Part shown: one piece after another, positions 7,881 to 16,896 of the stretch
How positions within the stretch are numbered: the first letter of the stretch is position 1
Layout: every line of letters starts with the position of its first letter
NCBI RefSeq assembly: GCF_014205295.1
Contig: NZ_JACHNF010000001.1
Location: 4,650,001-4,714,000 of the forward strand
Direction: 5' to 3'
DNA: 64,000 bases
DNA from: Kribbella solani
GTDB taxonomy: Bacteria; Actinomycetota; Actinomycetes; Propionibacteriales; Kribbellaceae
Program-made: the position numbers and the translations under genes
Notes under the pieces: model-generated
Databases searched by the model: none
The model's input: only the letters and a program-made list of their open reading frames with translations
Told to the model about the DNA's origin: nothing

Positions 7881-9200
7881 ATGAGCATAGTGATCGAGGG
7901 TTTTGCCGGAAAGATCGTTGGGGCGGGCGATGAGGCGTACGACGGCTTGAGCGGGAGCGTCCTGGTCGGCGGAAGCCCGCTGGGCGTACTACAGCCGGTG
8001 GACGTGCCGGACGTGCAGAAAGCCGTGCGGTACGCCGCGACGAGTGGTCTGAAGCTTGCGGTTCGGGGTGGTGGGCATGCGTTTGCGGGGTTCGGGACCA
8101 ACGACGGCGGGCTCGTCATCGATCTCGGGCTGTTGCACACGGTCGAGATCATCGACAAGGAGCAGCACCTGGTACGGATCGGTGGCGGCGCGAACTGGGG
8201 GCAGGTGGTGGACGCGCTGGCGCCGCACGGGCTGGCGATCTCCTCGGGCGACACCAGGAGCGTTGGCGTCGGCGGCCTGACGTTGTCCGGCGGGATCGGC
8301 TGGAAGGTACGGAAGTACGGCCTCGCGCTGGACAGCCTGGTCGCGGTGGAGCTGGTCACCGCAAGCGGCGAGCTGGTACGGGCATCAGCGGACGAGCGCC
8401 CCGAGCTGTTCTGGGCGGTCCGTGGTGGTGGCGGGAACTTCGGCGTCGTGACCGCATTCGAGTTCGCGGCGCACCCGACCGGCGAGATCCACTTCGGCAA
8501 GATCGTGTTCGCGGCCAGTGAGATCGCGGACGTCCTGCCGCGGTGGGCCGACTACCTGCGGACCGCGCCGGACGACCTCACCTCGATCGCGTCCTTCGCG
8601 AACCCCTTCCTCGGCGGGCCGGAAGCGCCACTGGAGATCCAGGTCGCGTACGACGGCAGCGACCCCGCGGAGGCGCTCGACCCGATCCGGAAGCTCGGTA
8701 CGGTGATCGCCGACGACGTCACGCCGACCCCGTACGCCGAGGTACTCGTGAGTGGTGCCGTACCGCCGCCGGGTATCCAGCTGGTGACCCGAAGTGCCTT
8801 TGTCGACAAGGAATCCGTCCCGGACGTGCTGCGCATCCTCGCCGAGGCGGGTACCGCGCAAGGCGCCCCGGTGATCGCCGTACGCACCGTCGGCGGAGCG
8901 GTCGCCCGGGTCGCCGACGACGCGACGGCGTACGCGCATCGCCAGGCCGAGCTGATGATCATCACCACGACCATCGGCCCACCGCCGGTGATCGAGGCGA
9001 CCCGCCCGGGCCGGCAGCAACTGTGGGATCGCCTGTCCCCACACGTGCACGGCGCGTACGCGAACTTCCTGTCCGACGCCGACGACGCCGATGTGGCCGC
9101 GGTTTACCCGGCCGGAACGTACGAACGACTCGCGGCGACCAAGCGCGACTACGACCCGGCCAACCTGTTCACCGGCAACCACAACGTACGCCCGGTCTGA
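7881..9200 (+). CDS. FAD-linked oxidoreductase (berberine-bridge/BBE type)
   Basis: 439 aa. The FAD-binding PCMH domain (about residues 25-200) contains VRGGGHAFAGFG with the His expected to carry 8-alpha-histidyl FAD (H66), and GVGGLTLSGGIGW. The second flavin-attachment position, normally Cys in bicovalent enzymes (GxCxxVGVGG), reads GDTRSVGVGG, so only one covalent link is predicted. The C-terminal BBE motif is present (RLAATKRDYDPANLFTGNHN). Oxidises alcohols, sugars or natural products using O2. ATG 7881 is chosen because it matches the family start; an upstream ATG adds 12 unrelated residues. Monocistronic. Confidence 0.87.
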   Translation: MSIVIEGFAGKIVGAGDEAYDGLSGSVLVGGSPLGVLQPVDVPDVQKAVRYAATSGLKLAVRGGGHAFAGFGTNDGGLVIDLGLLHTVEIIDKEQHLVRIGGGANWGQVVDALAPHGLAISSGDTRSVGVGGLTLSGGIGWKVRKYGLALDSLVAVELVTASGELVRASADERPELFWAVRGGGGNFGVVTAFEFAAHPTGEIHFGKIVFAASEIADVLPRWADYLRTAPDDLTSIASFANPFLGGPEAPLEIQVAYDGSDPAEALDPIRKLGTVIADDVTPTPYAEVLVSGAVPPPGIQLVTRSAFVDKESVPDVLRILAEAGTAQGAPVIAVRTVGGAVARVADDATAYAHRQAELMIITTTIGPPPVIEATRPGRQQLWDRLSPHVHGAYANFLSDADDADVAAVYPAGTYERLAATKRDYDPANLFTGNHNVRPV

Positions 9201-9205
9201 CCCGG

Positions 9206-9673
9206 CTACTCTTTCAACTGCTCCGCATAGACGTCCGGCGACCAGCTGGCCGCGGTTTTCGTGACCAGCTTGGCGCCGAGGCGTTCGTAGAAGCGGTAGC
9301 CGGACGTGTTCTCGACACGTAGGCCCCAGCTGATCGGGAGGCGGTCCGGCAGCGCGTGCCGGGCGAGACCCAGCATCAGCTGCCGGCCAACTCCGGCGTC
9401 GCGGTAGCGCTCCCGGACGTACAGGTCGTCGAGCGCGAGCAGATCTCCGCCGACCCAGAGGTACGGCCGGCGCAGCGCGGACACGTACCCCGCCGCGTCG
9501 CCGTTCACCTCCGCGATCAGCACGACCACCTCGGCCCGCGCCAGGAACCCTTGCCAGTCCGCGACGCTCGCGGTCAGGTACTGCCCTTGGTCCTGGTAGT
9601 CGGCCAGCTCACCCATCAACGTCAGCACGGTTTCGGCGTCCGCGACCGTCGCGCGCCTGATTTCAGTGGACAT
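9206..9673 (-). CDS. GNAT-family N-acetyltransferase
   Basis: 155 aa with a standard GNAT fold: IRRATVADAETVLTLMGELA at the N-terminus, the LLALDDLYVRERYRDAGVGR motif A acetyl-CoA loop at about 80-100, and ENTSGYRFYERLGAKL as motif B. The start ATG 9673 overlaps the stop of the MFS gene by 11 bp, so the two are translationally coupled. With an efflux pump and a divergent TetR, it could inactivate the same compound by acetylation; this is inference from context. Confidence 0.82.
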   Translation of the reverse strand: MSTEIRRATVADAETVLTLMGELADYQDQGQYLTASVADWQGFLARAEVVVLIAEVNGDAAGYVSALRRPYLWVGGDLLALDDLYVRERYRDAGVGRQLMLGLARHALPDRLPISWGLRVENTSGYRFYERLGAKLVTKTAASWSPDVYAEQLKE

Positions 9674-11042
9674 GTACTCCTCCGGTCGAAGGTTTCAGCG
9701 CCGGCACGGTCACCAGCGCCAGCACCGCGGCGAGCGCGGCCGTGACCGCGGCGAAGGTGAATCCCCGGGTGAACCCGGTCGTCACCGTCCCGGCCAGGCT
9801 CGCGGCCGCGACACTCGACACCACCGCGACCCCGATCGACGCGCCGAACTCGTGGAACGTGCTCAGGATTCCGGATGCCAGCCCAGCCTCGTGCGGCGCG
9901 ACGTGCGCGAACGTCGTGGTCGACGCGCCGACGAACGCCGCGCCGAGCCCGATCGTCCCGACGGTCATCCCGATCACGATCATGGCAGCACCCTCCCAGA
10001 CGGCGGGGACAGTCACGCCGGCGGCGGTGATCACGAACGCGGTCAGCACCACCGGTCGGGCGCCGACCCGGCTGACGAGCTGTCCGCCGAGGTGCGCGCC
10101 GGCGATCGCGGCCAGTGCGACCGGAAGGAAGAGCAGTCCGGTACGCAGCGCGCCGTACTGCTTGAAGTGCTGCAGGTAGAACGAACCGAGGAAGAACATC
10201 GAGATCATCAGCGCGGTCGCGACCAGCAACATGAAGGTGCCGGCGGCAACGGTTCGCCGGGCCAGGATGCGCAGGTCCATCAACGGTGACCGGACCGAGC
10301 GCTGCACCTGGGCGAAGATCCCGTACAGCACCAGGGCGCCGGCCAGCGTACCGAGAGTTGCCGCCGACAACCAGCCGCGATCGCCCGCGTTGATGAGCGC
10401 ATAGATCGCCGTACCGGTTCCGGCCGTGACCAGCAGTGCGCCGGGTACGTCGAGGCGGCCCTGTTCCACGCGCGGACCATCGGCCGGGAGCATCCGCAGC
10501 AACAGGGCGAAGACGATGACACCGATCGGCAGGTTGATGTAGAACACCCACTGCCAGCCAGGTCCCGCGGTCAGCAGACCACCGAGCAGTACGCCGATCG
10601 CCGACCCGCCGCCACCCATCGCGGACCAGATGCCGAGTGCTTTGTTCCGTTCCGCGCCGTCGAACGTCTTGGTGACGATGGACAAGGCGGCCGGCGACAA
10701 CATCGCGGCGCCGACACCCTGCGCGACCCGGCCGCCGAGCAGCAGCTCCGGACCGCCGGCCAGGCCGGTGGCGAGCGAAGCGAGGGTGAAGACGGCCAGG
10801 CCGGCCAGGACGATGCGGCGCGAGCCGAACAGGTCGGCGGCGCGCCCGCCGAGCAGCATCAGGCCGCCGAACATCAGCGTGTACGCGCTGACCACCCAGG
10901 TCAGGGTCTCGCGCTGGAGTCCGAGGTCTGTTTCGATGTTCGGCAGTGCGATCGCGACCACTGTCACATCCAGGATCAGCATGAACTGCGCGACGGCGAG
11001 CAGCCCCAGCAGCCGCCACCGCCGGGGGTCCGGTTGGGTCAT
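9663..11042 (-). CDS. MFS drug transporter, DHA2 (EmrB/QacA) type
   Basis: 459 aa, 14 predicted helices. TMS1 carries FMLILDVTVVAIALPNI (motif D1), the loop after TMS2 GGRAADLFGSRRIVLAGLAV (motif A), and TMS5 MGGGGSAIGVLLGGLLT (motif C). ATG 11042 has GAGGA at a suitable distance. It forms an operon with the overlapping GNAT gene and is divergent from a TetR regulator with three operator-like sites in the shared promoter. The pattern predicts a substrate-inducible efflux pump for a hydrophobic or cationic compound. Confidence 0.9.
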   Translation of the reverse strand: MTQPDPRRWRLLGLLAVAQFMLILDVTVVAIALPNIETDLGLQRETLTWVVSAYTLMFGGLMLLGGRAADLFGSRRIVLAGLAVFTLASLATGLAGGPELLLGGRVAQGVGAAMLSPAALSIVTKTFDGAERNKALGIWSAMGGGGSAIGVLLGGLLTAGPGWQWVFYINLPIGVIVFALLLRMLPADGPRVEQGRLDVPGALLVTAGTGTAIYALINAGDRGWLSAATLGTLAGALVLYGIFAQVQRSVRSPLMDLRILARRTVAAGTFMLLVATALMISMFFLGSFYLQHFKQYGALRTGLLFLPVALAAIAGAHLGGQLVSRVGARPVVLTAFVITAAGVTVPAVWEGAAMIVIGMTVGTIGLGAAFVGASTTTFAHVAPHEAGLASGILSTFHEFGASIGVAVVSSVAAASLAGTVTTGFTRGFTFAAVTAALAAVLALVTVPALKPSTGGVHVH

Positions 11043-11058
11043 GGTTCCATCCTCAAGT

Positions 11059-11139
11059 CGAACACGTGTGTACGGTTTACAGCGCTACCGTAACTCGTAC
11101 ACTGGTGTTCGACAAGAGGAACTCGTACAACCGTGTTCG
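11059..11139. promoter_or_regulatory. Three TetR-type operator sites in the divergent promoter
   Basis: Three related imperfect 16-bp palindromes of form CGWACACNNGTGTWCG: CGAACACGTGTGTACG (11059-11074), CGTACACTGGTGTTCG (11096-11111) and CGTACAACCGTGTTCG (11124-11139, one deviation). They span the 113 bp between the MFS and TetR starts. An extra inverted pair TACGGT/ACCGTA lies at 11071-11076 and 11087-11092. Binding by the adjacent TetR is inferred. Confidence 0.65.
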
Positions 11140-11155
11140 GAATTGAGGAGGGCGG

Positions 11156-11743
11156 ATGACCGAAGGTGCACGACGGGCCGACGCGCAGCGGAACATCGCG
11201 GCGATCCTGGCCGCGGCGGCCGAATGCCTGGCCCGCGACCCGGGCGCGAGCACGTCCGAGATCGCGAAGGCGGCCGGCGTCGGCCGGGTCACGCTGTACG
11301 GGCACTTCCCGTCCCGCGCCGAACTCGTCGACGCGGTCTTCGTCCAGGCGATCGCGACCGGCGAGGAAGCACTCGGGCAGGTCGACCTCACCGGCGATCC
11401 ACGGGCCGCGCTGTCCCGGCTGATCGAGTCGAGCTGGCAGCTGGTCGATCACTTCCGCGCGTTGCTGCTCGCGGCGCAGGAATCACTGCCACCAGGTCGC
11501 GTACGCGAACTGCACGCCGATCCGATGACGCGCGTCGAACGACTGCTCGAACGCGGGCGTACGCAAGGGGTCTTCCGGAGCGACCTGCCGTCGTCGTGGC
11601 TGGTCAGCGTGATGCACAACGTCATGCACGGCGCCGCCGCGGAGATTCAGGCCGGTCGCATCACGTCCGAGCAGGCCGGGCCGTACATCAACGCGACCCT
11701 GCTCGCGGCGTTCACTCCGCCAGGTACGGAAGTTCCCCAGTAG
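11156..11743 (+). CDS. TetR-family repressor of the divergent MFS/GNAT operon
   Basis: 195 aa. The N-terminal TetR HTH is intact (NIAAILAAAAECLARDPGAS, TSEIAKAAGVGRVTLYGHFP); the C-terminal helical ligand domain is typical of the subfamily regulating drug pumps. ATG 11156 has GAGGAGGG upstream. It faces the MFS/GNAT operon across the three-site operator region and its stop codon directly abuts that of the convergent cupin gene. Expected to repress both itself and the pump. Confidence 0.88.
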   Translation: MTEGARRADAQRNIAAILAAAAECLARDPGASTSEIAKAAGVGRVTLYGHFPSRAELVDAVFVQAIATGEEALGQVDLTGDPRAALSRLIESSWQLVDHFRALLLAAQESLPPGRVRELHADPMTRVERLLERGRTQGVFRSDLPSSWLVSVMHNVMHGAAAEIQAGRITSEQAGPYINATLLAAFTPPGTEVPQ

Positions 11744-12106
11744 TCACTCCAGCCAGATGGTTTCGAAGGTCGGGTTGGCGTGGATGTGCAGCGCCTCGTA
11801 CCCACCGGGGCCGGTGCGGAACTTGTGCGGGGTGTCGGCCGGTACGACCAGGATCTGCCCGGCTTTGCCGATCAGCTCCTCGCCGTCGACGGTGAAAATC
11901 GCGGAGCCGCGCCGGATGATGAACGTCTCGGCGTACGGGTGCTTGTGCAGCCGCGGACCGGAGCCCTCCTTCGTGGTCGACTCCAGAATCAGCGAGACGC
12001 CGGCACCACCGGGGAGCTCGGTGTAGTTCTCGGTCCACTCCTCGCCGTCGTCCCGCCCGTCCGCCCGATTGATCACCACGGCGCCGGATTTCGCGATCTC
12101 GGTCAT
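11744..12106 (-). CDS. Small cupin-domain protein
   Basis: 120 aa single-domain cupin_2. Motif 1 is GSGPRLHKHPYAETFIIRRG with two His and a Glu as metal ligands; motif 2 is ILVVPADTPHKFRTG with a third His. Such proteins bind a divalent metal and act as isomerases, dioxygenases or sensors; the reaction cannot be inferred. ATG 12106 has AGGAGGGG upstream. Monocistronic, convergent with tetR at zero spacing. Confidence 0.82.
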   Translation of the reverse strand: MTEIAKSGAVVINRADGRDDGEEWTENYTELPGGAGVSLILESTTKEGSGPRLHKHPYAETFIIRRGSAIFTVDGEELIGKAGQILVVPADTPHKFRTGPGGYEALHIHANPTFETIWLE

Positions 12107-12196
12107 GCGATCCCCTCCTGGCTAGGTCCTGCCACCGTAACCACGCCCGGGGACAAATCGGAAGGTCGGCGACGGGCACCGGGCCGGAGCGGACGG

Positions 12197-13369
12197 TCAG
12201 TGGGTCGGGACGTCGGTGGCACGGGGGCCGGCGATGCGGGCCGCGACGGGGGCGAGGGCGGCGACCACCACCGCGAGTACGGCGACCGCGCTGAGTGCGG
12301 TCGGGAGGGTCCACAGTGAGGCGGCCGCGCCGACTGCCGCCGGGCCGAGCAGGAAGCCGAGGTACGCGATCGTGGTGACGACGGAGATCGCGCCCGCGCG
12401 CCGCTCGGGACCAGCCCAGGCGCCGGCCATCCCGATGATCGTCGGCGCGCAGACCGAGGTCCCGAGACCAGCGACGCCGATGCCGACGAGCGCCGACCAG
12501 GGCTGGTCCGCGAGTGAGGCGATCAGCGAGCCGACCGCGGCGATGCACCCGCCCGCGACGAGTAGCTGAACCGGGCGGACTCGTTTCAGCAGCGCGTTTC
12601 CGGCGAACCGTCCGGTGGCGGCCGCGGCGGCGAACACCGCAGGCGCACTGGACGCGAGACCTGGCGCGGCATGCAGCGAGGTGTCGAGATGCACCGCACT
12701 CCAACTCTGCCAGGCGTTCTCCACCACATAGGCCAGAGCACACAACACACCGAACATCAGCAACGCCCCTTCCAACCTCCCTAACTTTCGTCGGGTTGGC
12801 TTCTCCGAAACAGCTTTCACGGTTTCAGTAGGTCGGGTTGTGCTTGTACCGCGTGGGATCAGGACCGTGAGGGCCGCGATGATGATCACGACGGCGGTGC
12901 CGGCGAGGACAGGTAGGGCGGCGGCTCCGGTCGCGCGGAGGGCTGCCGTGCTCAGGCTTGCTACGACGACGGCTACCGAGAAGAGACCGTGGGCGAGGTT
13001 CATGACCGGTCGGCCCGCGACGGACTCGGCCTGGGAGCCGGTGGCGTTGATTGCCACGTCCATCGCGCCGGAGGTTGCCCCAAGCAACAACAATGCGATG
13101 CTCAGCGTCACGGCCGAACCAGCGAGCGCCGGCAGTACGCCGCACAGCGCGAACAGCACTGTCACCGCGGGCAGTACCACCGCGCCGTACCGGTCGATCA
13201 GGTATCCGGTGAACCGCATCGACACCAGTGCCCCGAGCCCGATCATCAACAGCGCGACCCCGAGCCCCGCGTCGCTGACACCGGCACCGGAACGCACCGC
13301 GGGCAGGATCGCACCCCACGCGCCCCAGAAGAGACCGAACACCGAGAAACCGATTGCCGTTCTGAGCAT
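12197..13369 (-). CDS. MFS transporter, YbjJ-like
   Basis: 390 aa with about 12 hydrophobic segments. SMRFTGYLIDRYGAVVLPAV carries the motif A region; SGAMDVAINATGSQAES is typical of the YbjJ/BSC6-type MFS group of small uncharacterised permeases. ATG 13369 is supported by a leaderless signature on the minus strand, TAGGGT-N6-ATG (ACCCTA at 13376-13381). Stand-alone gene; substrate unknown. Confidence 0.85.
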   Translation of the reverse strand: MLRTAIGFSVFGLFWGAWGAILPAVRSGAGVSDAGLGVALLMIGLGALVSMRFTGYLIDRYGAVVLPAVTVLFALCGVLPALAGSAVTLSIALLLLGATSGAMDVAINATGSQAESVAGRPVMNLAHGLFSVAVVVASLSTAALRATGAAALPVLAGTAVVIIIAALTVLIPRGTSTTRPTETVKAVSEKPTRRKLGRLEGALLMFGVLCALAYVVENAWQSWSAVHLDTSLHAAPGLASSAPAVFAAAAATGRFAGNALLKRVRPVQLLVAGGCIAAVGSLIASLADQPWSALVGIGVAGLGTSVCAPTIIGMAGAWAGPERRAGAISVVTTIAYLGFLLGPAAVGAAASLWTLPTALSAVAVLAVVVAALAPVAARIAGPRATDVPTH

Positions 13370-13423
13370 CCGCGCACCCTAGTACACGGCAACCCCGATC
13401 TCGCAGCGTTGTTTCCGCGTCAC

Positions 13424-13858
13424 TTAGCCTGCCGTCATAGCGGCCCGGAGCGTCTCGAAATCCGTTGTGGACAGTGGTATCAGACCTCGCCGCAGCTGGT
13501 ATCCCCAGTTCGGCCCGGAAGTGAGTTGGAGCTCAACTTCCCGCAGCCCCGCACGGCGTACCGGCAGGAACTCGACCCGCCGTCGCCACGGCTCGACGAT
13601 GCCTCGATCACCCATCGACATCGGTTCGCCTTGGTACGGCGCGTCGTCCGCGACCATCCCGAGCGCGGTGAACGCGCGGAGCGGTTCCTTCCCGCCGCGC
13701 TGTTCGGTCGGCGAGTAGATCGCGAAGCCGTCGCCGAGCCGTAGCCGGGCCACGCCGTGCCGCTTGCCGTGGTTGAGTTGGATGAAGCCGCCTTCGACCG
13801 CCCGCTGGGTGTGCTCCGCGGAGATCACACCCAGCCAGGCTCGCTGTAATTCAGTCAC
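13424..13858 (-). CDS. EVE-domain (PUA-like) protein
   Basis: 144 aa. AWLGVISAEHTQRAVEGGFI at the start, KRHGVARLRLGDGFAIYSPT, and RVEFLPVR are typical of EVE domains, a PUA/YTH-related fold that binds modified bases or nucleotides. GTG 13858 is preferred since family members begin just before the AWL strand and it falls 4 bp after the tctA stop with GGACAG upstream; an in-frame ATG at 13888 would overlap tctA. It is the last gene after tctCBA; a functional link with tricarboxylate uptake is not evident. Confidence 0.78.
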   Translation of the reverse strand: MTELQRAWLGVISAEHTQRAVEGGFIQLNHGKRHGVARLRLGDGFAIYSPTEQRGGKEPLRAFTALGMVADDAPYQGEPMSMGDRGIVEPWRRRVEFLPVRRAGLREVELQLTSGPNWGYQLRRGLIPLSTTDFETLRAAMTAG

Positions 13859-13862
13859 CGGA

Positions 13863-15377
13863 CTACTGTCCAGCGGTATATGCGACATCCTTTGTCATCA
13901 TTTTCCGGCGCAACCGGGCGATCAACGGCCAGGCGATCATCAGCAGGATCACCACATAGATGACGTACGCGACCGGTCCACCGATCAGGCCGGACGCGTC
14001 GCCGTTGGACAACTGCAGTGCCATCCGGGCCTGGCGTTCCGCGATCGGGCCGAGGATCACGCCGATGATCAACGGCAGCACCGGCAGGCCGAACCGCCGC
14101 ATCCCGAAACCGAGTAGTCCGAGCAGCAGGAGCAGCAACAGGTCGAGCGGCTGCGCGTTCACCGCGTAAGCACCCATCGAGGCGAAGAAGATGATGCCCG
14201 CGTACAGGTACGGCCGCGGGATCTGGAGCAGTTTCGCCCAGGCCGGAGCGAGCGGAAGGTTCAGCAACAGCAGGAACAGGTTGCCGATGAACAAGCTCGC
14301 GATCAACGCCCAGACCAGCTTCGGTTCGCGCTGGAAGAGCAGCGGCCCGGGCTGGATGCCGTACGAAGTGAACGCGGCCAGCATCACCGCGGCGGTCGCG
14401 TTCGTCGGCAGACCGAGCGCCAGCATCGGCACGAGCGTCCCGGCTGCGGACGCGTTGTTCGCCGCCTCCGGTCCGGCGACACCCTCGATCGCGCCGTGCC
14501 CGAACTCCTCGGGATGCTTGGACAGCTTCTTCTCGGTCGCGTACGAAAGGAACGTCGGAATCTCCGCGCCTCCCGCCGGGAGCGCACCGATCGGGAACCC
14601 GAACGCCGTACCACGCAGCCAGGGTTTCCACGAGCGGCGCCAGTCCGACTTGCCCATCCACGGCCGGCCGACCGGGATCACCGTGCCCGGGTTCCGGCGC
14701 AGGTGCGCCGCGACCCAGAGCGCCTCACCGACCGCAAAGATGCCAACAGCAACGACAACCACATCGATGCCATCGGCAAGCTGTGGTACGCCGAACGTCA
14801 GCCGCTGCTGGCCGGTCACCTTGTCGATACCGACCAGCCCGATCACCAGACCGAGCAGCAACGCCGCGAAACCACGGATCCGCGACGACCCGAGTACCGA
14901 GGTGGCACCGGCGAACGCGAGCAGCATGATCGCCAGGTAGTCCGGCGCGCCCAGGCTGATCGCGAACTTCACCACCTGCGGCGCCACCAGTACGAGCAGC
15001 AGCGTGCCGATCGTGCCGGCGACGAACGAACCGATCGCCGCCGTCGCCAGCGCCTGCGCGGCCCGTCCGGCCCGGGCCATCTTGTTGCCTTCGATCGCCG
15101 TCACCACCGATGACGACTCACCCGGCGTGTTCAGCAGGATGGACGTGGTCGAGCCGCCGTACATGCCGCCGTAGAAGATGCCGGCGAACAGGATGAACGC
15201 CTGCACCGGCTCGAGGCCGTACGTGATCGGCAGCAGCAGTGCCACCGTCATCGCCGGGCCGATCCCGGGCAGCACGCCGACCGCCGTACCGACCGTCACG
15301 CCGAGCAGCGCGAGCAGCAGGTTCAGCGGACTGAGTACGTCGCCGAACCCGTTCATCAGGTTCATCAGGTTGTCCAT
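13863..15377 (-). CDS. tctA: Tripartite tricarboxylate transporter, large membrane subunit
   Basis: 504 aa, about 12 hydrophobic segments. Family signatures: GTAVGVLPGIGPAMTVALLL, FYGGMYGGSTTSILLNTPGE, FPIGALPAGGAEIPTFLSYA and GPEAANNASAAGTLVPMLAL. TctA forms the conducting subunit of the TTT system, importing citrate-like acids with Na+ or H+. ATG 15377 overlaps the tctB stop (TGATG). The frame is open further upstream but there it runs through tctB in the wrong frame. Confidence 0.95.
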   Translation of the reverse strand: MDNLMNLMNGFGDVLSPLNLLLALLGVTVGTAVGVLPGIGPAMTVALLLPITYGLEPVQAFILFAGIFYGGMYGGSTTSILLNTPGESSSVVTAIEGNKMARAGRAAQALATAAIGSFVAGTIGTLLLVLVAPQVVKFAISLGAPDYLAIMLLAFAGATSVLGSSRIRGFAALLLGLVIGLVGIDKVTGQQRLTFGVPQLADGIDVVVVAVGIFAVGEALWVAAHLRRNPGTVIPVGRPWMGKSDWRRSWKPWLRGTAFGFPIGALPAGGAEIPTFLSYATEKKLSKHPEEFGHGAIEGVAGPEAANNASAAGTLVPMLALGLPTNATAAVMLAAFTSYGIQPGPLLFQREPKLVWALIASLFIGNLFLLLLNLPLAPAWAKLLQIPRPYLYAGIIFFASMGAYAVNAQPLDLLLLLLLGLLGFGMRRFGLPVLPLIIGVILGPIAERQARMALQLSNGDASGLIGGPVAYVIYVVILLMIAWPLIARLRRKMMTKDVAYTAGQ

Positions 15378-15889
15378 CAGAGAATCCCTTGCAGTACGCC
15401 GGCCGGCAGGTTGATGCCCAGCCCGATCGCGAACGCGTAGAACGTGATCAGCGACAGCGCGACGGCGATCACCAGATTGCGGACGTAGTGGCGGTTGCCG
15501 AGCGCGTACGCCGAACCCCAGAACAACAGCGATCCGCTGATCACCCAGCCGAGCGGTTCGATGGTGGCGAGGTTGAGCACGAACGCGCCGATCAGCAGCA
15601 GGACGGTGCGCCAGTCGACGGCTGACGTCACGTCGACGTCCTCGCCTTCCTCGGCCGCGCCGGTACCGCCGCGGGCGACGTCGACCGCGTACAGGACGGC
15701 GATCAGCAGCAGCAGTACGCCGAGCACGATCGGTACCGGCTTCGGGCCGATCGGATCGTTGCTGGTGGCAATGTGCGGGAGCCGGGCGGCGTCGGCGATC
15801 ACCAGACCGCCGACGACCGCCAGTACCGCGCAAACCCCGTACTGCGCCTTGTCCCGCCGAGTCTCAGCCTGAGCCTCGGCGGCGGTCAC
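15377..15889 (-). CDS. tctB: Tripartite tricarboxylate transporter, small membrane subunit
   Basis: 170 aa with four predicted helices (AQYGVCAVLAVVGGLVIADA, VPIVLGVLLLLIAVLYAV, VLLLIGAFVLNLATIEPLGW, VIAVALSLITFYAFAIGLGI) and an acidic loop in the middle, the normal TctB pattern. GTG 15889 overlaps the tctC stop codon by 4 bp. It partners TctA in the membrane. Sequence conservation of TctB is low; position between tctC and tctA makes the call secure. Confidence 0.92.
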   Translation of the reverse strand: MTAAEAQAETRRDKAQYGVCAVLAVVGGLVIADAARLPHIATSNDPIGPKPVPIVLGVLLLLIAVLYAVDVARGGTGAAEEGEDVDVTSAVDWRTVLLLIGAFVLNLATIEPLGWVISGSLLFWGSAYALGNRHYVRNLVIAVALSLITFYAFAIGLGINLPAGVLQGIL

Positions 15890-16896
15890 GAGGTCAGACC
15901 GAGCTTGGTGAGAACGTCCGCGACCCGCTTGTCCTGCTCGGTCAGGAACGCGCCGAACTCGTCACCGGTCAGGAAGGCGTCGGTCCAGCCGCGCTTGTCC
16001 AGCTCGGCCTTCCATTCCTTCGAGTCGCGCATCTTGGTCAGCGCGTCGATCCAGACCTTCTTGTCCGCGTCGCTGATCTCCGGCGGCGCCACGATGCCAC
16101 GCCAGTTCGTGAACACCAGGTCGATCCCGGCCGACTTCAGCGTCGGTACGTCCTTGAGCGCCTCGATCGGCTGCTCGCTGGTGACCGCGAGCACCCGCAC
16201 CTGACCGCTCTCGACCTGGTCCAGGAACTCGCCGAAACCGCTGGCACCGAAGGCGATCTTGCTGCCCAGTAGCGCCGGCAGCAGCTCACCGCCACCGTCG
16301 TACGAGACGAAGTTGACGTCCTTCGGGTCGATGCCGACGGCCTGCGCGAGCTGCATCGGCAGCAGGTGGTCCGGGCCGCCCGGCGACGAGCCGCCGCCGA
16401 CCGCGAGCTTCTTCGGGTTCGCCTTCCAGGCCGCGACCAGGTCCTGGATCGTCTTGTACGGCGAGTTCTTCGGCACCACGATCGCGCCGGCCTCCTCGAT
16501 CAGCTTCGCCAGCGGCGTGGTCTGGGTCAGCGTCGCCTTCGACTTCGACGTGTACGTCGCGCCGACCACGCCGAGGCCCATCTGCATCGCCAGCTTGCCG
16601 TTGCCCTTCTCGTTCACGGTCCGCTGCAGGCCGACCGTCCCGCCGGCGCCGGGCAGGTTGAACACCTGCACGCCGGTGGCGATCTTGGCGTCGTCCATCA
16701 CCTTCGCGGCGACCCGCGCGGTGGTGTCGTACCCGCCGCCGGCCGTGTTCGGAACCATCAGCCGCAGACCGGTGGCCGGCTTGCCGTCCGTACCGGTGTC
16801 GGCGGCGTCCTTCTTGTCGGCGGTCGCACCGCAGGCGGTGGCGCTGACGAGCGCGAGTAGCGCGGTGGTGACCCAGAGCATCGGCCGTGACCTCAT
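15886..16896 (-). CDS. tctC: Tripartite tricarboxylate transporter, periplasmic/lipoprotein-type binding protein
   Basis: 336 aa. The signal peptide ends in a lipobox-like VSATACG, so the protein is likely lipid-anchored. The Bug/TctC fold follows (LRLMVPNTAGGGYDTTARVA, VFNLPGAGGTVGLQR, VGGGSSPGGPDHLLPMQLAQ, FTNWRGIVAPPEIS). It captures a carboxylate and delivers it to TctAB. ATG 16896 is chosen: it begins the signal peptide and has GGAAGG upstream; the longer frame adds non-signal residues. First gene of tctCBA, divergent from the sensor kinase. Confidence 0.95.
   Translation of the reverse strand: MRSRPMLWVTTALLALVSATACGATADKKDAADTGTDGKPATGLRLMVPNTAGGGYDTTARVAAKVMDDAKIATGVQVFNLPGAGGTVGLQRTVNEKGNGKLAMQMGLGVVGATYTSKSKATLTQTTPLAKLIEEAGAIVVPKNSPYKTIQDLVAAWKANPKKLAVGGGSSPGGPDHLLPMQLAQAVGIDPKDVNFVSYDGGGELLPALLGSKIAFGASGFGEFLDQVESGQVRVLAVTSEQPIEALKDVPTLKSAGIDLVFTNWRGIVAPPEISDADKKVWIDALTKMRDSKEWKAELDKRGWTDAFLTGDEFGAFLTEQDKRVADVLTKLGLTS

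Noticed and set aside
13863..15833. Longer reading of tctA starting at 15833
   Set aside because: The extra 152 residues are tctB in the wrong frame; TctA proteins start at the ATG at 15377.
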